The notes beneath the pieces were generated by a model that had not been told where the DNA came from, ran no database searches, and was given only the letters and a program-made list of their open reading frames with translations. Source: JARRJS01 sp037388885 (lineage in GTDB: Bacteria > Gemmatimonadota > Gemmatimonadetes > Longimicrobiales > RSA9). Taken from it: DNA of 64,000 nucleotides. Location of the stretch: positions 9,473 through 73,472 of the forward strand of contig JARRJS010000053.1 in assembly GCA_037388885.1 (NCBI GenBank). Reading direction: 5' to 3'. The position numbers were made by a program, and so were the translations under genes. Shown here piece by piece: positions 1 through 8,444 of the stretch (positions within the stretch are counted from its first letter, which is position 1; the number at the start of each line of letters is the position of its first letter).

Positions 1-1
1 C

Positions 2-1525
2 CGGCTGGGCCACCACAGCGCCGGCCGCAACCTGACGCCGGACCAGATCACGGATCTCATGGTCCGAGCGGCACTGGCGGGCCGGACGGTCGTGCGCCTG
101 AAGGGGGGTGACCCGTCGATCTTCGCCCGCGGAGCCGACGAAGCGGGTGCGCTGCGTCAGGCGGGCATTCCCTTCGAGATCGTGCCCGGCATCACGTCGG
201 GCCTGGCCGTGGCCGCGCTGGCGGAGATCCCCCTCACCCACCACGAGGACGCGTCCGCGGTGGCGCTGGTGACCGGCCGGGAGCGGGCGTGCAAGGAGGA
301 ATCGCACCTGGACTACGCCGCACTGGCGGCGTTCCCGGGAACGCTCGTGTTCTACATGGGCGTACGGAGCGCCGGGTGCTGGAGCCGGGCCCTCATGGAG
401 CACGGTCGGCCGCCGGACACGCCCGTGGCCATCGTGCGCTGGTGCGGCCGGGCCGGGCAGCAGACGGTGCGCTGCACGCTGGAGACCGTCGAGGACGTGG
501 CGGCCGCCCTGCGTCCGCCCGCCATCTTCGTCGTGGGCAAGGTGGTGGCCCGCACGCCGTGCCTGTCCTGGTTCGAGTCGCGCCCGCTGTTCGGCACGAC
601 CGTGCTCGTGGCTGGCTCCGCGCACACGGCGGAGCGCCTGCGGCAACGCCTGTGCGAGAGGGGCGCCGAGGTGCTGGTGCAGCCGGTCATCCGCATCGTC
701 GACCCGCCCGACTGGTCGCCGGTGGACGCCACGCTGCGGCAGCTCGACCGCTACGACTGGCTGGTCTTCCCCAGCCCCAACGCCGTGGACCGGCTCATGA
801 GCCGGCTGCTCGAGCATGGCGGGGACGCCCGCCGACTCGCCGGCGTCAAGCTGGCGGCCCTGGGCGCCGGTACCGCCGATCGCCTGGCCCACTACCATCT
901 GAAGGCCGATGTCGTGCCCGGGAGCTACCACCCGACCCTCGTGGCTCGCACCCTCGTGCAAGGACTGATACGGCCTCGGTTCCTGCTGGCCCGCGCCCAC
1001 GGAGACCGGCCGTCGCTGGCGGGGGCGCTGGTGGCGGCAGGCGCGCGCGTGGAGCAGATCGAGGTCTATGCGACGGAAGACGTGGGTACGCCGGACGACG
1101 ACGTCGCCCGGGCGCTCGCCGAAGGAGAGGTGGACTGGATCGCGGTCACCAGCGTGGCCACCGCGCGCTCCCTGGTGCGGCTCCACGGGCCGAACCTGGA
1201 GACCGCACGTCTCGCCAGCATCAGTCCGCTGACGACCGCGGCGCTCCAGGAGCTGGGTTGCTCCGCGGACGCCGAAGCCATGCCGGCCACCGTGGACGGC
1301 CTGGTGGACGCCATCACCGACGCCGTGGACCCGGGCAAGCACGGCGCGGCCCCCGCCGCCGCTGCGCAGCGGAAAGCTGCGTCGCGGGCGACACGAAGCG
1401 GAACGACGGACCAGTCCTCCACGGATGAGGCGGCGGAGCCCGCGGCGGCAGAGCAGGCGTCGTCGTCCCAGGCCGTGCCGGCCACACAGGAGCCCCTGAC
1501 CATCGCACCCCGGGGTTCGCCATGA
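2..1525 (+). CDS. cobA-hemD: Uroporphyrinogen-III C-methyltransferase / uroporphyrinogen-III synthase fusion, 5' end outside window
   Basis: The reading frame is open from base 2, so the gene begins upstream; the first ATG at 59 is internal. The visible N-terminal part matches the SAM-dependent uroporphyrinogen methyltransferase that makes precorrin-2 for sirohaem or B12: VVRLKGGDPSIFARG, the PGITSG turn and TGRE are present. From about visible residue 190 (GTTVLVAGSAHTAERL) a HemD-like uroporphyrinogen-III synthase domain follows, with the expected SPNAV and VTSVATARSL segments. The last ~60 residues are an Ala/Ser/Thr-rich tail. The stop overlaps the next start by ATGA, so the two are translationally coupled. 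Fusions of this order are common in anaerobes and Gram-positives. Confidence 0.9.
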   Translation, partial: RLGHHSAGRNLTPDQITDLMVRAALAGRTVVRLKGGDPSIFARGADEAGALRQAGIPFEIVPGITSGLAVAALAEIPLTHHEDASAVALVTGRERACKEESHLDYAALAAFPGTLVFYMGVRSAGCWSRALMEHGRPPDTPVAIVRWCGRAGQQTVRCTLETVEDVAAALRPPAIFVVGKVVARTPCLSWFESRPLFGTTVLVAGSAHTAERLRQRLCERGAEVLVQPVIRIVDPPDWSPVDATLRQLDRYDWLVFPSPNAVDRLMSRLLEHGGDARRLAGVKLAALGAGTADRLAHYHLKADVVPGSYHPTLVARTLVQGLIRPRFLLARAHGDRPSLAGALVAAGARVEQIEVYATEDVGTPDDDVARALAEGEVDWIAVTSVATARSLVRLHGPNLETARLASISPLTTAALQELGCSADAEAMPATVDGLVDAITDAVDPGKHGAAPAAAAQRKAASRATRSGTTDQSSTDEAAEPAAAEQASSSQAVPATQEPLTIAPRGSP

Positions 1526-3027
1526 GCCAGATCATCTGTGTGTCGAGGGGCTCGCTCTCCCGCGGCAAGGAGCTGGCGGAGCACCTGTCACGCAAGCTGG
1601 ACTACCCCGTGCTGAGTCGCGAAGACCTCATCGAGGCGGCCATCAAAGACGGCATCCAGGTGGGGAAGCTCGAGACGAGCATGATGAAACCTCGGGCGTT
1701 CACCGAGCGACTGGCGCGGGAGCGCGACCACTACCTGGCGTTCTGCACCGCGTACCTGTGCGACCGGGCCATGGAGGGCCCCCTGATCTACCACGGCCGC
1801 ACCGGGCACCTGCTGCTGCGCGGCGTCAGCCACCTCATGCGGGTGCGGGTGGTGGCGGAGGAAGAGTACCGCATCGCCGCCACCATGCGGAAGCTGAACG
1901 TCGGGCGCGAACAGGCCCAGCGATACCTGGATGCCGTCGAGGAGGACCGCCGCAACTGGGCTCGCTCCATGTACGGCGTGTCCTGGGAGGATGCATCCCA
2001 GTACGACGTGATCGTGAACGTGGAGCGCATGAGCGTCCAGAACGCCGCCTCGGCGCTCGTGGGCATGAGCCAGCTGCCGGACTTCCAGATGACGCCCGCG
2101 TCCCGCAAGGCCATGGAGGACCTGCGCCTGGGGGCACGGGCCCGTCTGCGCCTGGCCCGGGACGCGCGCACGGCCCGCGCCGCCTTCTCCGTCCGTGCGC
2201 ACGACGGGGTGGTCACCGTTACGTACCTGCCCCACGACGCGGATGCAGCCCGGGACATCCCGCAGGCGCTGGCCGGGCTGGACGGTGTGCAGGACCTGCG
2301 CGCAACCATGGCCGCGACCACCATCCTGTGGGTGCAGGAAGCGTTCGACGCGGCATCGGAGACGTTCCAGGAGGTGGTGGAGATCGCGCGCAAGTGGAAT
2401 GCCGCGGTGGAGCTGGTTCGTTATACGTCTGCGGTCGAGGAGGACGCGGAGCCGTCGGAAGGCATCGTCGAGACCGAGGCCGACACGGCCGTGGCGGGCA
2501 TCGAAGACGATGTCGACGAGGTCGCCGATACCAGCGGCCTCAAAGCCACCCTGGACGAGCTGGCTCGCGTCGGCAAGGCGGGGGGCGGACGGTACGTGCA
2601 CGGAGAGCGGCGTAGCCTGGTGGCGTCGTGCTGCGGCGCCGTCTCCTACTCCCTCGTCGTGCTGGGCAACCTGTTCCTGAACAAGGACCAGGCCGCCCGC
2701 GTGCGGTTCACCCGCGAGCTGCAGGAGTCCCTGGCCAGCCGGCTGCGCGTGCCGGTGGTGACGACGAACGAGTTGAAGAGCCAGTATCTGTTCGGGCGGC
2801 GCGACCTGGTCCGCCTCGCGGGCTTCCTGGCGTTGGTCATCGCCCTGTACCTGCTGGTGTTGTCGAACCAGGAGCCGATCCTGGCGTTCCTGTTCGGCAG
2901 CTGGTCCGGCGGGGGCTGGACGACCCGGCTGATCGTCGCGGTCGCCGTGTTCAGTTTCGTGCCCATCGTTGCCTACTCCTACGGGAGCGTGGCGCGGTCG
3001 GTGATGAAGCTCATCAAGATGGAGTGA
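1522..3027 (+). CDS. Cytidylate kinase-like protein with C-terminal membrane anchor
   Basis: 501 aa. Residues 1-200 resemble the cytidylate-kinase-like family: an ISRGS-type start (ICVSRGSLSRGKELAEHL), LSREDL, then YHGRTGHLLL and the MRVRVVA/RRNWARSMYGVSWED region. A middle segment (~215-300) looks like a BON-type alpha/beta fold, and a charged acidic linker (~305-345) follows. Two hydrophobic helices lie at ~430-450 and ~463-490, so the protein is probably anchored in the inner membrane with a cytosolic kinase-like head. It starts inside the stop of cobA-hemD and is followed by a TauE exporter, a receiver protein and a kinase. The substrate is unknown; a nucleotide or phosphate-sensing role is only inference. 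Confidence 0.7.
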   Translation: MSQIICVSRGSLSRGKELAEHLSRKLDYPVLSREDLIEAAIKDGIQVGKLETSMMKPRAFTERLARERDHYLAFCTAYLCDRAMEGPLIYHGRTGHLLLRGVSHLMRVRVVAEEEYRIAATMRKLNVGREQAQRYLDAVEEDRRNWARSMYGVSWEDASQYDVIVNVERMSVQNAASALVGMSQLPDFQMTPASRKAMEDLRLGARARLRLARDARTARAAFSVRAHDGVVTVTYLPHDADAARDIPQALAGLDGVQDLRATMAATTILWVQEAFDAASETFQEVVEIARKWNAAVELVRYTSAVEEDAEPSEGIVETEADTAVAGIEDDVDEVADTSGLKATLDELARVGKAGGGRYVHGERRSLVASCCGAVSYSLVVLGNLFLNKDQAARVRFTRELQESLASRLRVPVVTTNELKSQYLFGRRDLVRLAGFLALVIALYLLVLSNQEPILAFLFGSWSGGGWTTRLIVAVAVFSFVPIVAYSYGSVARSVMKLIKME

Positions 3028-3051
3028 GGGCGCCTCGAAAAGGACGCACCA

Positions 3052-4143
3052 ATGGGAACGGAATTCCTTTACGAGCATTTCGTTCGGATCGATTTCTGGT
3101 CGGCGGTGCAGGTCGTGGTGCTGGGCATCGTGGGAGGCGTTCTCTCGGGCTTCATCGGCAGCGGCGGCGCTTTCTTCATGACGCCGGGCATGATGAACCT
3201 GGGGGTCCCCGGCGTGGTGGCGGTGGGCAGCAACATCACGCACAAGTTCGGCAAGGCGATGATAGGCTCGCGCAAGCACAGCGAGCTGGGCAACGTCGAC
3301 AAACGGCTGGGCGCCTTCCTGATCGCGACGTCGTTCATCGGCATCCGCATCGCCGTGTGGATCAACAGCACCCTGTTCGAAGGCGGCGGCGACGGACACG
3401 GGACCGGCGGGTCGGCGGCGGCCGACCTGTACATCAGCCTGGTGTTCGTCTGCATCCTGTCCCTGGTCGCCATCTCGATGCTGCGTGACGCCCTCCGCGG
3501 GCGCGGCCAGGACGAGGTGGGGCCATCCATGCGCATCGCGAACCTCATCGGGCGGCTGCATCTGCCACCCTACATCCACTTCCGCACGGCGGATGTGCGG
3601 GTGTCGCTGTGGATCCTCATGATCGTCGGCCTCGCCACCGGCTACCTCGCCGGCACCATCGGAGTGGGCGGCTTCATCGGCGTGCCGGCCATGATCTACG
3701 TCTTCGGCATGCCCACGGCCGTGGCGGCGGGGACCGAGCTCTACCTGGCCATGTTCATGGGTGGGTGGGGCGCGCTCAACTACGCGTTCCAGGGCTTCGT
3801 CGACATCCGCCTGACCATGCTGCTGTACCTGGGCTCACTCATGGGCATCTACATTGGCGTCTATGGCACGAAGGTGGTGAAGGAGATCGTGATCCGCGTG
3901 GTAACGGGCGTGGTCATCCTGCTGTGCGTGGTGAGCCGGGCTGTCGCCATCCCGGCATATCTGCGACAGCTGGCCTGGATCGACATGGACCCCTCCTGGG
4001 ATGCATATTTCAATATGGCGAGCAAGATCATGCTGTTCGCGGCTGGCCTGTCCGGCTGCGGCCTGATCCTTTTCCACGTCATCCGTTCGTACCGGCAGCG
4101 GCTGCGCATGCAGCAACGGCTCACGGAGGCGCGTGCGGCCTGA
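3052..4143 (+). CDS. Sulfite exporter TauE/SafE family permease
   Basis: 363 aa, about eight hydrophobic helices in two homologous halves typical of the family. The first half carries GFIGSGGAFFMTPGMM and GVVAVGSNITHKFGKA; the second carries GTIGVGGFIGVPAMIY and PTAVAAGTELYLAMF. Members export sulfite, sulfoacetate or other small organic acids and sulfur compounds across the inner membrane, but substrate cannot be read from sequence. It begins 24 bp after the kinase-like gene and is followed by signalling genes in the same orientation. A sulfur-related role would fit the sirohaem-type gene upstream, which is inference. Confidence 0.85.
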   Translation: MGTEFLYEHFVRIDFWSAVQVVVLGIVGGVLSGFIGSGGAFFMTPGMMNLGVPGVVAVGSNITHKFGKAMIGSRKHSELGNVDKRLGAFLIATSFIGIRIAVWINSTLFEGGGDGHGTGGSAAADLYISLVFVCILSLVAISMLRDALRGRGQDEVGPSMRIANLIGRLHLPPYIHFRTADVRVSLWILMIVGLATGYLAGTIGVGGFIGVPAMIYVFGMPTAVAAGTELYLAMFMGGWGALNYAFQGFVDIRLTMLLYLGSLMGIYIGVYGTKVVKEIVIRVVTGVVILLCVVSRAVAIPAYLRQLAWIDMDPSWDAYFNMASKIMLFAAGLSGCGLILFHVIRSYRQRLRMQQRLTEARAA

Positions 4144-4178
4144 GGCGGGCGCGCTGAACCCATGGAAGGACGGCCAGC

Positions 4179-4775
4179 ATGGGGGACATGAAGAAGAAGA
4201 TCGAAGACTGGATGGTGCGGGTCTCGTTCGCCGAGGTGGGCGCCCCCGATCAGGGGTTCCAGGTCACCGGCATGGAATGGGACCACAAAAGCAAGCTGGC
4301 GTTGGAGCGACTGCGGATCGTGCGCAGCGAGATCGAGTCCGGCAGGCGGACGGAGGGCGACATGGCCGAAGAAGAAGGTGGGTCGGGTGGCGGCGAGCTG
4401 AGCCTGATGGTCATCGACGACGAGCCCATCGTCGGCAAGCGGTTGAAGCCGGCGCTGGAGAAGTCCGGCTTCACGGTGGAGTGCTTCGAGGCACCGGCGG
4501 CGGCCATGGCGCGGCTGGCGGAGAAGGAGTTCGACATCGTGGTCACGGACCTGCGCATGGAGGGCATGGACGGGATCCAGATCCTGGAGCACATCATGGA
4601 ACACTGCCCTCGCACGCGTGTCGTGCTCATCACGGGCTACGCAACGGTGGAAGTGGCGCGTGAGGCCCTGGTCAAGGGCGCATTCGACTTCATTTCCAAA
4701 CCGTTCAAGCCCAACGACCTGAGGGCGGTGATCAACAAGGCGGCCCTGTCTCTCGGGTACAAAGCAGTGACCTGA
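4179..4775 (+). CDS. Single-domain response regulator with N-terminal extension
   Basis: 198 aa. The first ~75 residues are charged and match no domain I recognise. The remainder is a CheY-type receiver: acidic pair in MVIDDEP, phospho-acceptor Asp in VTDLRMEGMDG, Thr/Ser switch region LITGYAT and the conserved Lys in SKPFKPND. There is no DNA-binding output domain, so it probably acts by protein-protein contact or as a phosphorelay member. The ATG at 4179 follows a GGAAGGA ribosome site. The partner is most likely the histidine kinase 13 bp downstream. Confidence 0.85.
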   Translation: MGDMKKKIEDWMVRVSFAEVGAPDQGFQVTGMEWDHKSKLALERLRIVRSEIESGRRTEGDMAEEEGGSGGGELSLMVIDDEPIVGKRLKPALEKSGFTVECFEAPAAAMARLAEKEFDIVVTDLRMEGMDGIQILEHIMEHCPRTRVVLITGYATVEVAREALVKGAFDFISKPFKPNDLRAVINKAALSLGYKAVT

Positions 4776-4788
4776 AGGCAGGGACCCG

Positions 4789-6300
4789 TTGGCGCCCCCG
4801 GACGACGCCGCCACCCTGGGTGCGGTGGCGGAAAAAGCTCAGCGAGCCCTGCGAGACAGACCGCGTCTCTCCATCCGCGCGCGCCTGACGGCCGGGCTGA
4901 GTGTCTGGTTCCTGCTCAGCCTGGCCCTCACCGTGGTCTCCATCATGCTCATCGGCCGGGTCCAGGCCAAGCTGCGCATTCTGGCCGCCGTCGACCGCTA
5001 CACCTTCGAGATCCAGCAGGCCCGGCGATTCGAGAAGAACTTCTTCCTCTACCATACCAACCTCCAGGACGCCCTGGACCAGGTGCACGCGGCCCAGGAC
5101 ATCCTGGCCCGGAACCGGGAGAGCATGGCCTCCGTCATCGGCGCGGTGGCGGTGGGGACCATGAGCGAGCGCGTGGGCAGCTACGAGCAATTGCTGGTGC
5201 GCCTCCAGGGGCTCGATTCGATGGCAAACGCCTCGCTCGGCGACATCGAGGCGGAGCTGCGATTGCACGGCGCGGAGATGGTGACTGCGGCGGAAGACCT
5301 GGCCACGCAGGAACGGAATTCAGTGGCAGCCATGCTCGTGGCGGCCCAGCGCATCGCCATCGTGTTCCTGGGCGTGCTGCTGTTGCTCATCCTGTTGCTG
5401 GCAACCTTCATTGCCCGCCAGATGCTGGCACCGCTCAACCGTATCATGCTGGCCACGCGCCGCATCGCGGAGGGCGACCTCACGCCGATCACGCCCAGAC
5501 GCAAATACCACGACGAGTTCTCCGAGCTGGCCACCGCCGTGAACTACATGCTCCATGAGCTCGTGCGTCGCCAGCAGCTCCTCGTGCAGAGCCACAAGCT
5601 CAAAGCCATCGGCACACTGACCGCCGGCGTGGCCCACGAGCTGAACAACCCCATCAACAACCTCATGTTGACCGCGGCGGCCCTCGAGGAGGACTACGCC
5701 GACCTGGACGACGCCCAGCGCATGGAGCTGGTGACGGACCTGGTCAGCGAGTCGGAGCGGGCCCGGGACATCGTGCGCAACCTCCTCGACTTCGCCCGTG
5801 AAAGCGAGGTGGAGCTGGCCGCGCTGGATGTCGAGCACATCATCGGCGAGACGCTCCAGCTGGCGGCCAACCACGTGAAGCTGGCGGGTGTGAAGGTGCG
5901 GGGTGAGGTGGAGGAGAACATGCCCGCCGTCTACGGCGACCGCCACCAGCTCACGCAGGTGTTCCTCAACCTGGTGCTGAACGCCCTGGACGCCATGCCC
6001 GGCGGCGGCACCCTCACCATCTGCGTCGAGAAGTCCGACGACCGCAATTTCGTGAACGTTTCGTTCGCCGATACCGGCGTCGGTATTCCGGAGACTGCCC
6101 TCGACCGCATCTTCGATCCGTTTTTCAGCACCAAGAAGCAGGCGAAGGGCACAGGCTTGGGGCTCAGCGTGTCCCTGGGGATCATCAAGCAACACGGCGG
6201 GGACATCCGGGTGGAAAGCGAGGTCGGCAAGGGCACCGTGTTCACCATTTCCCTGCCGGCTTCTCAGGTCCCGGCACGCATGGAGAGCGTGGTGCCCTGA
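4789..6300 (+). CDS. Membrane sensor histidine kinase
   Basis: 503 aa with a TTG start 13 bp after the receiver gene, preceded by AAGGCAGGGA. The order is: TM1 (~38-58); a periplasmic helical sensor region (~60-175) with no recognisable ligand motif; TM2 (~180-205); HAMP; HisKA with the phospho-accepting His in GVAHELNNPINN; then an HATPase domain with the N box (LNALDAMPGG), DTGVGIPE and GTGLGLSV. The N-box and G-box sequences are intact, so it should be active. The neighbouring receiver protein is the probable target. Confidence 0.9.
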   Translation: MAPPDDAATLGAVAEKAQRALRDRPRLSIRARLTAGLSVWFLLSLALTVVSIMLIGRVQAKLRILAAVDRYTFEIQQARRFEKNFFLYHTNLQDALDQVHAAQDILARNRESMASVIGAVAVGTMSERVGSYEQLLVRLQGLDSMANASLGDIEAELRLHGAEMVTAAEDLATQERNSVAAMLVAAQRIAIVFLGVLLLLILLLATFIARQMLAPLNRIMLATRRIAEGDLTPITPRRKYHDEFSELATAVNYMLHELVRRQQLLVQSHKLKAIGTLTAGVAHELNNPINNLMLTAAALEEDYADLDDAQRMELVTDLVSESERARDIVRNLLDFARESEVELAALDVEHIIGETLQLAANHVKLAGVKVRGEVEENMPAVYGDRHQLTQVFLNLVLNALDAMPGGGTLTICVEKSDDRNFVNVSFADTGVGIPETALDRIFDPFFSTKKQAKGTGLGLSVSLGIIKQHGGDIRVESEVGKGTVFTISLPASQVPARMESVVP

Positions 6301-6305
6301 TTGCG

Positions 6306-6331
6306 GACCGACAACCGCGGACCGACGACCG
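6306..6331. repeat. Two-unit 14-bp intergenic repeat, copy 1
   Basis: Between the convergent kinase and yceI genes lie GACCGACAACCG and GACCGACGACCG, spaced two bases apart. The same 12-base unit, inverted and doubled with the same 14-bp period, occurs at 57568-57593 upstream of the Gdx/SugE gene. It has no coding role that I can see. Confidence 0.45.
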
Positions 6332-6370
6332 CCGTCGGGTCGGGTCATCGGTCGCCGCGCGCCACCGAAG

Positions 6371-6937
6371 CTATGCCGCTTCCCGCTCCTGTTCCTCCGT
6401 CTGCTTCACCGCCTGCACGTCGAGCTCGATGTTCACCTCGTTACCCACGAGAACGCCGCCCGTCTCCAGCGCCTTGTTCCATGTCAGACCCCATTCCCGC
6501 CGATCGATCTTCGTGCTCGCGCTGAAGCCTGCTCGCTCACCGCCCCACGGGTCCTGGCCACGACCTTCGTACGTCGCCTCCAACGTCACCTCACGCGCCG
6601 TGCCACGGATCGTCAGGTCCCCGACCACCTGGAATCGGTCGCCCGGTTCCGTCGGCGATCCCTCGACCCGCTTGGACTTGAACGTCAGCTTCGGATGATT
6701 CTCCACATCCAGGAAGTCCGCGCTGCGCAGGTGAGCGTCCCGGTCCGCCACCCCCGTATCGATGCTCGCCGCGTCGATCTCCACTTCCACCCGCGACCGA
6801 TCCGGATGCTCCTCGTCCACTTCGATTGCGCCGGTTAGATCCTTGAAGTGCCCGCGAACCGTCGTGAACATCATGTGCTTCGCCGTAAACTCCGTGTTCG
6901 TGTGTGCAGGATCCATGCGCCACGTCTCGCTCGCCAT
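6371..6937 (-). CDS. YceI family protein
   Basis: 188 aa. YceI proteins are lipocalin-like beta barrels that bind long polyisoprenoids. Family features are clear: DPAHTNTEFTAKHMMFTTVRGHFKD near the N terminus is recognisable in pieces (DPAHT, MMFTTVRG), as are the LRSADFLDVENHP segment, VVGDLTIRG and WGLTWN. The chosen ATG at 6937 has GGAGGAGAG just upstream; reading further 5' gives only Arg-rich non-protein-like sequence. No signal peptide is visible, so this copy may be cytosolic. A small inverted repeat lies in its upstream region. Confidence 0.9.
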   Translation of the reverse strand: MASETWRMDPAHTNTEFTAKHMMFTTVRGHFKDLTGAIEVDEEHPDRSRVEVEIDAASIDTGVADRDAHLRSADFLDVENHPKLTFKSKRVEGSPTEPGDRFQVVGDLTIRGTAREVTLEATYEGRGQDPWGGERAGFSASTKIDRREWGLTWNKALETGGVLVGNEVNIELDVQAVKQTEEQEREAA

Positions 6938-7002
6938 ATGCTCCTCTCCTCCGCTGTTGCCGTTCGGGCCTGCCGCCCGTATGCAAAGGGCGTTTCTAGT
7001 TT

Positions 7003-7016
7003 TCTCATTACTGAGA
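7003..7016. promoter_or_regulatory. Inverted repeat upstream of yceI, possible operator
   Basis: TCTCA-TTAC-TGAGA is a perfect 5-bp inverted repeat 66-79 bp upstream of the yceI start, inside the AT-richest stretch of this intergenic region. Position and symmetry suggest a small dimeric repressor site. No cognate regulator is identified. Confidence 0.35.
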
Positions 7017-7062
7017 TATTGCAAGCCGCATGCCGGGATCCCGGGATCGGACACCGGCGGGC

Positions 7063-7653
7063 TCAGCGTGTCAGCGCGGCGCGCATCCGCCGTGACCAGT
7101 CGGCGATCGAGGACTGGATGTAGCGGGCGGTCTCGCGGTCGGTGCGGCTGATGGGGCCTTCGCAGCCGGTCTCGACGCGCACGTTGACGAATGTGGGGCC
7201 GGGGGCGTGGAGGATCTCGTCGAGGGCGGCCTCGTACGCCTCGGCATCGTCGAAGTGGAAGGTGCGGGGGAAGCCAGCGGCGCGGGCCATAGCGGCGAAA
7301 TCGACGGTCGCCGCCGCCGGGATTCGTTGGTTGCCGGTGATCTCGTAGGTCCCGTTCTGTACGACCATCAGCACGAGGTTGGAGGCGCCCGCGTCGACGA
7401 TCGTGGCCAAAGTGCCGAGGCTCATCAGCATGCTGCCGTCGCCGTTCATGCACAGGACGCGGCGTTGTGGTTGGGCGAGGGCGACGCCGAGCGCCAGATC
7501 GGCGGTGTGGCCCATGGCGCTGTCGGCGGAAGCGAAGTCCAGGTCGTGATCCGAGAGGCGACCCCAGGGGCGAACGACGCTCATTGTCGTGACGACGACC
7601 TCGTCGGTGCGGCGCCTTGCCAGTGGCTCCAGGAGCTGGGCCTTCGTCAGCAT
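7063..7653 (-). CDS. Sulfopyruvate/phosphonopyruvate decarboxylase, beta (TPP-binding) subunit
   Basis: 196 aa. The thiamine diphosphate C-terminal domain is evident: ASADSAMGHTADLALG, the metal/TPP motif GDGSMLMSLGTL followed ~25 residues later by QNGTYEITGNQ. This split arrangement is that of ComE (sulfopyruvate decarboxylase beta); the same fold serves phosphonopyruvate decarboxylase. The alpha subunit gene ends 2 bp upstream, so both are one operon. No PEP mutase, phosphonatase, or coenzyme M gene is in the window, so the substrate is undecided. Confidence 0.8.
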   Translation of the reverse strand: MLTKAQLLEPLARRRTDEVVVTTMSVVRPWGRLSDHDLDFASADSAMGHTADLALGVALAQPQRRVLCMNGDGSMLMSLGTLATIVDAGASNLVLMVVQNGTYEITGNQRIPAAATVDFAAMARAAGFPRTFHFDDAEAYEAALDEILHAPGPTFVNVRVETGCEGPISRTDRETARYIQSSIADWSRRMRAALTR

Positions 7654-7655
7654 GA

Positions 7656-8225
7656 CTATTCGGGAACGCGGGTCAACAACAAGGCGACGGGTCGTTCTTC
7701 CGTGCGCGCCATGTCGAACGCCTCATGAACCCGTGGCAGGTCGGCGGCGCCTTCACACAAGAAGAAGGGAACGCCCCAGGCGGCGAGGGTGGGTTCGGTG
7801 AACAGGGCGGCAGTGTCGATGTATGGGCGTACGAGCGTGTCGCGCGTGCGAGAGGCGCCGGCGGGGTCCATGCCCATGCCCTTGAGCTTCGCGTAACCGC
7901 GGCACGTGACCAGAGCCACCAGGGGCACGCCCATCCGCATGGCCGTACCCCGCAAAGCGTCGCCGCTTTCCAGTAGCGCCGTGTTCTGTAGCACGACGAC
8001 GGGGCGTGCGCCTCCCAGCCAGAGGCCCGACGCGATCGCGAACGCTTCACCTTCCCGGGTCACGCGTACCAGTCTGAGGCCGTGCTCCGGTAACCGTTCG
8101 AGGAGAGGCGCCGAAATGCTGTCCGGCAAACCGACGACGTGGGTAACGCCTTCAGCGACGAGGACGCCGAGCGTATCCTCCACGCTCGGCGGCACGTTCG
8201 CCCGACCCCCGTTTGTTGCCGTCAC
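7656..8225 (-). CDS. Sulfopyruvate/phosphonopyruvate decarboxylase, alpha subunit
   Basis: 189 aa from a GTG at 8225, chosen because GGGAGG lies 8 bases upstream; an ATG at 8306 would add 27 Arg/Gly-rich residues unlike the family. The protein matches the PYR half of a TPP decarboxylase: VEDTLGVLVAEGVTHVVGLPDS, REGEAFAIASGLWLGG with the catalytic-type Glu, and VLQNTALLESGDALRG. It pairs with the TPP-binding subunit encoded immediately downstream. Together they would turn a 3-carbon sulfo- or phosphono-pyruvate into the corresponding aldehyde. Confidence 0.8.
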   Translation of the reverse strand: MTATNGGRANVPPSVEDTLGVLVAEGVTHVVGLPDSISAPLLERLPEHGLRLVRVTREGEAFAIASGLWLGGARPVVVLQNTALLESGDALRGTAMRMGVPLVALVTCRGYAKLKGMGMDPAGASRTRDTLVRPYIDTAALFTEPTLAAWGVPFFLCEGAADLPRVHEAFDMARTEERPVALLLTRVPE

Positions 8226-8444
8226 GCCACCGGCCTCCCGCCCGCGTTCACCCCGCCGGGTCCCGGTGCGGCGGGCGAACGCGCCGAGCCGGGTCGCGCC
8301 GGGCAATGTACGCCCCGGCGCCGCGGCGCGGTAGCCGAGCCGCGGGAATCACAGCCAGGCGCGGCGGCATCACGGCATCGCGTGCGCCGTCGCGTCGCGC
8401 CGTTTCCCCGCCCCCGGCACCTCGCCCAGACTCCGTCCGCGCCC

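Noticed and set aside
1588..3579. A 663-codon minus-strand open frame
   Set aside because: Antisense shadow of the kinase-like and TauE genes with low-complexity His/Arg/Gln composition.
8226..8444. Possible small gene between the decarboxylase and mddA-like gene
   Set aside because: Open frames here are Arg/Ala-rich with no ribosome site; I see no gene or hairpin.
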